From positions 1 through 20,579 of IMG/VR virus record IMGVR_UViG_3300030104_005476: 20,579 nt of DNA, one strand, 5' to 3'. The DNA is from a virus. Shown here piece by piece: positions 14,224 through 20,579 of the stretch; position 1 is the stretch's first letter, and the number at the start of each line of letters is the position of its first letter. A program made the translations under genes and the position numbers. Below the pieces are notes generated by a model, which had not been told where the DNA came from, did not search any database, and saw nothing but the letters and a program-made list of their open reading frames with translations.

Positions 14224-15753
14224 TTATTTCAATAACATGAAATTGTTAGCACCTTGAGTAACTAAACATCTTTCAGTTAAGAAGTGTAGTCTCATTACGT
14301 CTAAAGCTGTAGTAGCAGCTCCAACAGAACCTGTAATCCAAGATTTCATTCTTCTGTCATCAGCTTGTGAAGCTCTGTATCTAACGTGTAAGAAAGGTCT
14401 CTTCATGCTTTGCCCAACAGTTTGATCATAAACTGAAGAAGTACCAGCAGGAATCATAACTCCTCTTAAAGCGTTAACACCAGCAGCAGCATTAATACCA
14501 CCTCTAGTAGCTTTGTCATTTAAATATCTGAAGTCAGACTTGTAGAAATCGTAAGATCCACGTCTGAAACCAGTGAAGCCTAAGTTAAGCGCCATATCTT
14601 CTGAGTTAGAAAATACTCCATAAGAAGTACCACCAGCTCCGTAAGAATTCATTGAAGCTAACATATCGTCCATAGCTAAGCTAGTACCTCTGTTAACAAA
14701 CATCATGTATTCTTCAATAGCACCTTGCTTATCAAATTCAGCTAAAATAGCATCAAACTCATCTAAGTCAATTTGTGGTGAGTTACCAGTAACACCAGTT
14801 GTGATGTTTCCTCTATCCTCAATAGCATCAAATAAACCTTGAGTACCAGTTGCATTACCAGTTGCACCATATAAAGCGTTACCAGCAGATTCAGTTTGGT
14901 CATTACCAGCACCACCTTTTTCTGATTCTAACATTGCCATTTCAATGTAGTCAGTAAAACGCGCTCTAGTATCAGCTTCAGCTTTTAGATACCATAAGTA
15001 ACCTGATTGTCCATTTTCAGCAGAAACTTCAATCCAACCAATTCTAGAAGTATCAGATCCTGAAACTTCGTAGTAATCTTTCATGATAATTGGCTTATTA
15101 GTGAAAGTTTGCATTTTAGGTTCGTTAGCACCTCTAGTTTCAAGATCACCTGAACTAGCATCAGCAGCTCTATATCCAGAAGCTTTTGCATATTCAGAAC
15201 CATAAACTAATATAGTTGTTGCATTACCAGTTGTGTTTAAAGTTAGCGTTGCAGTTCCATAAGGAGCTACATCAATAACGTTACCAGCAACTTTTACAAC
15301 TAAAGCTTTGAAAACACCATCAGAGTTAGCAACTAAAATAGTATCGTTAACTCTTACTGCGTGATCAACTACAGTACTTGAAGAAGTAACAGCAGCTCCA
15401 TCAATTTCTTTAGTTATAGTAATTTGAGAAGATCCTGTAGAAGAACCTCCAGTACCAATACCACCAGCAGCAGATGAAACGTTACCAGTGTATGATAAAT
15501 GTAAACGACCTTGCTCTGACCAAACTACTTCGTCAGATTGCATCGCTTCTTCAGCCCCAACTTGTGATAAGAAACCTGAAATAGTTCTCGGTCCGAAAAC
15601 TTCAGCTTCTTGCTCCATTAGGTCTGGTAAATATTGTTGCGCCCAGTCATTATTACCGGCCGTAAAATCAAGGTAGTTGTTAACTAGTGTTTGCTTATTT
15701 GGAGCAGGTACACTATTTAAATTACCACCAGGATTTGAAATATTATTTGGCAT
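14224..15753 (-). CDS. Major capsid protein (probable HK97-type fold)
   Basis: A 509-aa protein starting MPNNISNPGGNLNSVPAPNK, ATG at 15751-15753. Residues 20-85 include LDFTAGNNDWAQQYLPDLME, then VFGPRTISGFLSQVGAEEAM and VVWSEQGRLHLSY, resembling the N-terminal arm of capsid proteins from crAss-like and related phages. Residues about 87-190 are a Ser/Gly/Thr/Val-rich beta insertion (RVNDTILVANSDGVFKALVV), probably a surface domain. The rest has YLWYLKAEADTRARFTDYIE, LDEFDAILAEFDKQGAIEEY and a terminal LTERCLVTQGANNFMLLK. Length, position after portal and scaffold genes, and the strong terminator behind it fit the major capsid protein. A sampled stretch is somewhat less A+T-rich than one from the muzzle gene, as expected for a highly expressed gene. 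The HK97 fold is inferred from family and position. Confidence 0.85.
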   Translation of the reverse strand: MPNNISNPGGNLNSVPAPNKQTLVNNYLDFTAGNNDWAQQYLPDLMEQEAEVFGPRTISGFLSQVGAEEAMQSDEVVWSEQGRLHLSYTGNVSSAAGGIGTGGSSTGSSQITITKEIDGAAVTSSSTVVDHAVRVNDTILVANSDGVFKALVVKVAGNVIDVAPYGTATLTLNTTGNATTILVYGSEYAKASGYRAADASSGDLETRGANEPKMQTFTNKPIIMKDYYEVSGSDTSRIGWIEVSAENGQSGYLWYLKAEADTRARFTDYIEMAMLESEKGGAGNDQTESAGNALYGATGNATGTQGLFDAIEDRGNITTGVTGNSPQIDLDEFDAILAEFDKQGAIEEYMMFVNRGTSLAMDDMLASMNSYGAGGTSYGVFSNSEDMALNLGFTGFRRGSYDFYKSDFRYLNDKATRGGINAAAGVNALRGVMIPAGTSSVYDQTVGQSMKRPFLHVRYRASQADDRRMKSWITGSVGAATTALDVMRLHFLTERCLVTQGANNFMLLK

Positions 15754-15777
15754 AATTTTTAATTTTTAAATTTATTG

Positions 15778-16980
15778 TTATTTATTTTTAATTTTAAACT
15801 TAAAGTCAGATGAGTTGTTATCGCCAAGTACTCTTACTTTCATGCCGCTAGTGTTATCGTTTGAAAATGATTGTCTAGGATCCATACTTACGTTTTTAGC
15901 CCTAGCAACACTTTCTTTCATAGCATCAGCCTTGCCTTGCTCGTAAAAGTGATTAGCAATAGCGTCGGGATTCATTGCTGTAAATAGAGACTTATGATAA
16001 CCTTTAGCATCTGACATTTCATTTTCTTTATTCAAGAACTTCTTGACAAAATTATTAATGTCGCTTTGTGTTTCTTTTATCTCTCCAGCGTTCTTCACGT
16101 TAAACCGATATTTTTTATCTCCGACGTTGTATTCAAAACCTTTGAATTTATCGTTAAAAACTTGTTGGGTTTTTAATTTAAAAGTATTAGTTTGTTTGTC
16201 CGCTATTTTTTTATTCTCTTCGTTTTCTTTATTGTATCTATTAAAAAAGTCCCAAGCTTTTTGTTGTTCGGTAGTTAACCTAGAACCGGCTTTAACTTCT
16301 TCATAGTATTTAGACTTTTGCCCGTCTAAGTGGCTTTTAGCATTGGCAACTTGCTCTTTTAACGCTATTTTTTTCTTTTTAATCTCTCTCGCATCATCTT
16401 CTTCTTCATCATATGAAAATGAGTCTTCTATTAAAAAACTAATTTCATCATCTGTTAAGTGAGATTTTGTTTGTTTATAGTACTCTTTAAGAACTGTCAT
16501 ATCATCATAACTAGAAAAGTCTTGATTAAGACGTACATAATCTTCTAGTGTACCACCGGTTTCTTCCATAAAATCTACAACTTTTTGTAAATTTTCAGGT
16601 ATTGCCTGACCAGTTTCTTGAGCTTGCTCTATAGCTTCTTCAACTTCTTCAGCTAACTCTTCCACTTGTTCTTCAACTTTTTCTTCAGTTACCTCTTCTA
16701 ATACTGGTTGTTCTTGTGCTTGTTTTTCCGGCTGTACTTCTTTTTGTTTTTCTGTGGTGTCGGCATCTTCAACGAGCTCAACCACTCTGCTGTCGTCAGA
16801 GTTATCTTCTTTAATTTCTTCTGTGGTTTCATTTTTTTCTTCTGTTTTTGGTGTTGGTGGTTTACTTAAATCTACTTTAATGACGTCGTCATCTTTTTTT
16901 GTTTGTTTTTTAAGATCAACTTTTGTTACGTTGTCTCCAGTAGTCTTTTCTACTACTTCTTCTTTTTTCTTTTTTGCCAT
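15778..16980 (-). CDS. Acidic scaffold-like protein
   Basis: A 400-aa protein starting MAKKKKEEVVEKTTGDN. Residues 1-55 alternate Lys and Asp/Glu. Residues 55-135 are extremely Glu/Gln/Val-rich (for example EEVTEEKVEEQVEELAEEVE) and probably disordered or coiled coil. Residues 135-330 are helical with charged segments (DMTVLKEYYKQTKSHLTDDE, EIKKKKIALKEQVANAKSHL). The C-terminus (MDPRQSFSNDNTSGMKVRVL, ending DFKFKIKNK) is basic, as is common in scaffolds that bind capsid protein. It lies between portal and capsid genes, 24 bases before the capsid ATG, the classical scaffold position. I see no protease triad, so a pure scaffold fits better than a protease-scaffold fusion. The start leader is A/T-only and duplicated at the 267-aa gene. 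The role is inferred from composition and position. Confidence 0.75.
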   Translation of the reverse strand: MAKKKKEEVVEKTTGDNVTKVDLKKQTKKDDDVIKVDLSKPPTPKTEEKNETTEEIKEDNSDDSRVVELVEDADTTEKQKEVQPEKQAQEQPVLEEVTEEKVEEQVEELAEEVEEAIEQAQETGQAIPENLQKVVDFMEETGGTLEDYVRLNQDFSSYDDMTVLKEYYKQTKSHLTDDEISFLIEDSFSYDEEEDDAREIKKKKIALKEQVANAKSHLDGQKSKYYEEVKAGSRLTTEQQKAWDFFNRYNKENEENKKIADKQTNTFKLKTQQVFNDKFKGFEYNVGDKKYRFNVKNAGEIKETQSDINNFVKKFLNKENEMSDAKGYHKSLFTAMNPDAIANHFYEQGKADAMKESVARAKNVSMDPRQSFSNDNTSGMKVRVLGDNNSSDFKFKIKNK

Positions 16981-16994
16981 AATATAATATAATA
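16981..16994 (-). promoter_or_regulatory. A/T-only leader identical to that of the 267-aa gene
   Basis: Leader immediately upstream of the scaffold-like ATG. Together with the first codons, the plus-strand bases 16970-16994 equal 14122-14146. The proteins it precedes are unrelated after MAKK, so this looks like a duplicated or selected translation-start region rather than a gene duplication. Confidence 0.5.
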
Positions 16995-17008
16995 ATAATT
17001 AATAATTG

Positions 17009-19417
17009 TTATCTAGGATCAAACACGCCTAAATCAAATCCGCCTCCTAATATATCATTACCTGCGGACTCAAAGTTTTTAGGTGGTTTATCACCTTTTC
17101 TTTGATCTATAAGCTCACTTTGTTGCGATGCTTGTATTCTAGTTCTTTCGTCTTTACGATCTTCTTTTTCTTTTTCTTTAGATTTTTGACCTTCAACGTC
17201 CATGTTTTTTAATTGCATGTTCATTTGAAACTCTAGCTGCATAAGTTGTTTTTTGTATTCAACTTCCATTGCTTGTTTTTGAGCATCAAGCTGAGCTTTT
17301 ACTTGTTCAAGTTGAGCTTCGCTTTGCATCATTACTTGTTGTTTTTGCATTTCCATTTGAGCTGAAGCTTGCTGAGTTTGCATATTAGCTTGTGCTTGCG
17401 CTTGAATATTTTGTTGAGCTAACTGTTGATCTCTTGCAATTTTCTTTTTTCTACGAAGTTTTAACAATTGATTTGCAAGCTTAACGCTTTTAATTTCTCT
17501 AAGATCAATAGCATCTTCAAGTTCTATGTTTTGTTGTTGAAGAGCCATTTGAATATTATTTTCAAGCATTGCTTTTTCTTCTTCGTCTGGCATAAGCTCT
17601 ATAAATATACCAAAGTCATATAAATGTAATTCTGCCATTTCTTCAAGAGTAGCTACATTGTGAACACCTATAGCTTGTATGAAAGCGTTTTTAGTCGGTG
17701 AATATTCTATAATATCAGATATTCTAAGCGACAAACACTCTGCAACTTCTTTTGTTAAAAACAAACCTGATTGCAATATATGTCTTGTTGCCGTGTTACT
17801 ATTTGCGGCTGCTAATTTTTGTACACCAACTAAAGCGTTTTTGTCTGGAGTGCTACCATCTCTAGCTTCATTAAGCCCGGTAACATCTCTAATCATTTGT
17901 AAGTAATAGTTATAAGTTTGTATTAAGCTTTGCATTTTATTACCACCAGAACCAGATTGTATTTCTTGTATTGGTACTTTACCAGGATTCATATCACCTT
18001 CACTTGTAAATGATCTACCAATAACAGAACCTGTTTGGAAAAACATATTTAAAGCTTCTTGTGGGTTATAGTTTGTGCCATTGCCTAAGTCTATTTCAGC
18101 TAAACCATCTGCATCTAAATAAACACCATCAGGTACCATGCGTGACAATACTTGTTGTAATTTTAAATGAGTAAGTTGTATCATATCAGCAAAACCAGTA
18201 ATACGTTGTACTAAAGATTCAATACGACCTTTATACATTCGTGGAGCAACTATACTATAATTCATTTTTACTTTAGTAAAATCACTTTTTGGCCTCATCA
18301 TATTTTTAGCCATTTCCCACTTAAGTAATTTATCAGTACCTAATATTAAAGCCCCGTCGTACAAACACTCTATTGATCTTTGAAGTTTAGCAAAGTTACC
18401 TGAGTCTTCTGGTGGATTAAACGTATCGTCTTTAGATAATATTTTTTCAGCACCAGTACCAGTTTCTTTTACTTTATAAACTTCGTTCATATATGTTTTA
18501 TAATTAAAATATAAAACTTGAACTTTGTTATTATCTTCTTCACTATAACTATAACCTTGATTATAATTTGTTCTATTATAGTTTTTGTTTTTAGCTATAT
18601 CCTCTAATTCTTCTGGAGTTAAATGAGGAAATTGTTTTACTAATTCGTTTATAGGTATGTTTTTAACTTCACCAACATAATATATATCATCAAAATAAGG
18701 TGAATCAGTATAAGAATAAACTAAATCAACTGGATCAACATAATCTACAACAACACCTTCAGAAGTATTAAAACTTGTTTTCACTGCACCAATACCAAGT
18801 ACAGTTAAATCATAATAAAATCTTTTTTTAGTAAGCTCATAGTTATTTCCTTCAAGAAGAGTATTAATAGCTTGTTCTTCTGCTATCTCAACAGCTTGCT
18901 TATAACTAAGCTGCATATGTAAGTCAAGTTCTTCCTGTGAATCAGGTAAAGTTTCTTTGTCATTTTCATACATATCAACACCAAAAGCACTATCAACAAA
19001 ATCGTTAAACTCTTGAGTTCTCATATCAGTTAATATAGATTCCATGTATTGAGTACGTTTTTCTATACCATTAGGATCTTGAGAATATGCTTTTACATCA
19101 TACATCCTTTCGTTTATACCATTAACAACTATATCTACAAACTTAGGTATGATTGGTACTGGTTTCCAGTCTAAATTAAGATAGGACAAATCACCATTTA
19201 TAGATAACTCATCCTTATATTTTTGTATTGATTGTTCACCTCTAGCGTATAATCTTAGATTATGAAAATTATTATGATTTGTTCTATATCTATTAGTACC
19301 TCTATCAGTATGGAACCACTCAGCCTCAATAGCTTTAGCTACTTTTAAACCATAATCATAGCTCATTTTCTCTATGTCACTTACAACTTGAGATGGAAAA
19401 TAACTTTTTACAACCAT
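17009..19417 (-). CDS. Portal protein
   Basis: An 802-aa protein starting MVVKSYFPSQVVSDIEKMSY. Residues about 40-110 carry HNNFHNLRLYARGEQSIQKY, LSYLNLDWKPVPIIPKFVDI and VVNGINERMYDVKA, a segment I recognise from portal proteins of crAss-like and similar large podovirus-like phages. The middle part has the mixed wing/stem region (GAVKTSFNTSEGVVVDYVDP, PRMYKGRIESLVQRITGFAD) and the GSGGNKMQSLIQTYN and RDVTGLNEARDGSTPDKNAL stretch. Residues 655-770 are a long Gln/Lys/Glu coiled coil (RRKKKIARDQQLAQQNIQAQ onward), likely the C-terminal barrel, then a Gly-rich tail ending GVFDPR. The portal is the dodecameric ring at one capsid vertex through which TerL pumps DNA. The gene begins 2 bases after the terminase stop, so the two are probably co-translated. 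The ATG has an A-rich leader. Confidence 0.88.
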   Translation of the reverse strand: MVVKSYFPSQVVSDIEKMSYDYGLKVAKAIEAEWFHTDRGTNRYRTNHNNFHNLRLYARGEQSIQKYKDELSINGDLSYLNLDWKPVPIIPKFVDIVVNGINERMYDVKAYSQDPNGIEKRTQYMESILTDMRTQEFNDFVDSAFGVDMYENDKETLPDSQEELDLHMQLSYKQAVEIAEEQAINTLLEGNNYELTKKRFYYDLTVLGIGAVKTSFNTSEGVVVDYVDPVDLVYSYTDSPYFDDIYYVGEVKNIPINELVKQFPHLTPEELEDIAKNKNYNRTNYNQGYSYSEEDNNKVQVLYFNYKTYMNEVYKVKETGTGAEKILSKDDTFNPPEDSGNFAKLQRSIECLYDGALILGTDKLLKWEMAKNMMRPKSDFTKVKMNYSIVAPRMYKGRIESLVQRITGFADMIQLTHLKLQQVLSRMVPDGVYLDADGLAEIDLGNGTNYNPQEALNMFFQTGSVIGRSFTSEGDMNPGKVPIQEIQSGSGGNKMQSLIQTYNYYLQMIRDVTGLNEARDGSTPDKNALVGVQKLAAANSNTATRHILQSGLFLTKEVAECLSLRISDIIEYSPTKNAFIQAIGVHNVATLEEMAELHLYDFGIFIELMPDEEEKAMLENNIQMALQQQNIELEDAIDLREIKSVKLANQLLKLRRKKKIARDQQLAQQNIQAQAQANMQTQQASAQMEMQKQQVMMQSEAQLEQVKAQLDAQKQAMEVEYKKQLMQLEFQMNMQLKNMDVEGQKSKEKEKEDRKDERTRIQASQQSELIDQRKGDKPPKNFESAGNDILGGGFDLGVFDPR

Positions 19418-19419
19418 AT

Positions 19420-20579
19420 TTATTTTTTAATTAGTTTTGACATATTACCTTGGTTTCCATACTTAGCAATATTTATATTTAGTTTAGGTTTTTGTATTGG
19501 AGCATTAGGTCTATATAAATGTCTGTTATTAGCCATAATAGCTAAACCAGAACTTATAGATGCATCAAACTTTGTTCTTTTATTTATATCAAACTTTGCC
19601 CAATCATTTAATAGCTCATTAAAATAACAGCTACCAAACGTACCATCTTGTTTCATGCCTACATGCCCTTGAATATACATTTCAATTGCAGCGGCATGAG
19701 CTTGTTTTATATCTTCGCTTGAGTTTGGTATACCACCTATTTCTTTTTCAGCTACAGATAACTTATTCCATATTTTATCAGGCCTATTCATACTAAAACC
19801 TCTATAACCTCTTCTTCTTAAATAATATAATAAACGAGGCTTATTATTCTCTGCAAGTAATGGCATGCCGTAAAATACTAACGCCATTAGAACATCTTCA
19901 AAGAATATCTCTGCGGTTTGTGGTCTAGCTAAATATTCTAAAAAAAATTGATTAGCTGGAGCGTCTTCCATGCTAAATTTAGTTAAACCATGCAGCGCTC
20001 CTTTTGATCCTTGACCATCTACTGTTCCTGATATATCATATGAATCACAACCAAAAGCACCCATGTGTTCATTGCCAGGATATTTAATGCCGTTTTTTAT
20101 TATAACTTTATTTTGTATATTTGTTGGTGGTACCCAACTTACTTTAAATCTACCTTTTGGATCTGGATAAAATATAACATTTGAATCTTTTACACCATTT
20201 ATCCATTGAAAATTACCTTTAGTAATACCTAACGTATTAGACATTTCTTCGTTGTAATCTATTTGTTCGTATATCTTAACTAAGTTAAATATACTATTTT
20301 TTGTTTCGTCTCTAAACGCATGCTCTGTAGTTCTTGGAAATTGTCTGTAAAACTCGTTTAAAGCATCTTGATCATTTTTTAAACCATCAGCTTCGTTTTG
20401 CCAACTATCTATTACACCTATATCTATTAACTCTCCATGGGGGTCAAAGACGTCATGATCCGGAGTATTGAAGACTGGGCTTCCGTGCTCGTCAATAAAT
20501 CCTTCGTAGTTCCACTCCATTGGGATAAAAAGAGAATATAGTCCAGACGCTGTTTGTCCATTTCTGTTTCGCTTCGTAA
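19420..20579 (-). CDS. terL: Terminase large subunit, C-terminal part (5' end cut by window edge)
   Basis: The frame stays open from the stop at 19420 through the window end. The ATG at 20518-20520 is internal, because 19 more in-frame codons upstream read TKRNRNGQTASGLYSLFIP before MEWNYEGF, a typical continuous terminase stretch. So 385 residues are present, and the Walker A/B ATPase half lies beyond 20579. The visible part ends the ATPase region (FYRQFPRTTEHAFRDE) and contains the RNase H-like nuclease. Candidate metal-binding acids are the Asp in FGCDSYDISG, the Glu/Asp in AEIFFEDVLMALVFYG and the Asp in KFDASISSGLAIMANN. The protein cuts concatemeric DNA and drives ATP-dependent packaging through the portal, whose gene starts 2 bases downstream. 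Similarity to crAss-like and uncultured marine phage TerL is from recognition only. Confidence 0.9.
   Translation of the reverse strand, partial: TKRNRNGQTASGLYSLFIPMEWNYEGFIDEHGSPVFNTPDHDVFDPHGELIDIGVIDSWQNEADGLKNDQDALNEFYRQFPRTTEHAFRDETKNSIFNLVKIYEQIDYNEEMSNTLGITKGNFQWINGVKDSNVIFYPDPKGRFKVSWVPPTNIQNKVIIKNGIKYPGNEHMGAFGCDSYDISGTVDGQGSKGALHGLTKFSMEDAPANQFFLEYLARPQTAEIFFEDVLMALVFYGMPLLAENNKPRLLYYLRRRGYRGFSMNRPDKIWNKLSVAEKEIGGIPNSSEDIKQAHAAAIEMYIQGHVGMKQDGTFGSCYFNELLNDWAKFDINKRTKFDASISSGLAIMANNRHLYRPNAPIQKPKLNINIAKYGNQGNMSKLIKK

Noticed and set aside
20518-20520. ATG at 20520 as the true start of the terminase gene
   Set aside because: The frame continues upstream to the window edge and encodes a typical terminase segment (GLYSLFIP), so the gene is cut by the edge and the Met is internal.

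Overview
The window is one strand-coherent block of phage virion genes. All 13 coding regions read leftward (minus strand) with almost no space between them. In transcription order (right to left) they are: the C-terminal part of a large terminase subunit, an 802-aa portal protein, a 400-aa acidic scaffold-like protein, a 509-aa major capsid protein, a conserved 267-aa protein, two putative connector/ring proteins (226 and 482 aa), a 1971-aa nozzle/muzzle-like tail protein, a 577-aa fibre-like protein, a beta-rich 434-aa protein, a 120-aa protein, a Gln/Ala-rich 217-aa internal-virion-like protein, and the N-terminal 363 residues of a further protein. Both ends of the window cut a gene. There are no RNA genes, integrase, insertion sequences, CRISPR arrays or defence genes.

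The layout (TerL, portal, scaffold, capsid, ring proteins, nozzle/muzzle, fibre-like proteins, internal proteins, with no tape measure, tail tube or sheath) points to a short-tailed, podovirus-like tailed phage (Caudoviricetes). The terminase and portal text and the ring/muzzle order recall the crAss-like and related uncultured marine phages; this is recognition from memory, not a search result. Three things suggest a Bacteroidota, probably marine flavobacterial, host: the sequence is A+T-rich, start codons are preceded by A/T-rich leaders with no convincing Shine-Dalgarno motif, and two virion proteins carry the Cys-bracketed GC(T/M)DP...NYDP...DDG(S/T)C repeat that is common in surface and secreted proteins of marine Bacteroidota.

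Region by region: 20579-14224 is the packaging and head module (TerL, portal, scaffold, capsid). It closes with a strong intrinsic terminator just after the capsid gene. 14132-5222 is the neck and tail module, starting with the conserved 267-aa gene. A GC-rich hairpin sits between that gene and the first ring gene. The module ends in the very large muzzle-like protein, whose C-terminus carries eight GCxDP repeats separated by proline-rich linkers. 5206-1802 holds beta-rich, probably fibre or decoration proteins, one with a ninth GCxDP copy. 1761-1 holds probable internal virion or ejection proteins.

The most interesting points are the GCxDP array grafted onto the tail muzzle (with the matching single copy in the next gene), a small beta-module shared between a ring protein and the fibre-region protein, the terminator directly after the capsid gene inside the structural cluster, the isolated GC-rich hairpin, and a 25-base duplicated translation-start region. 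No wholly new enzymatic or defence system is visible.
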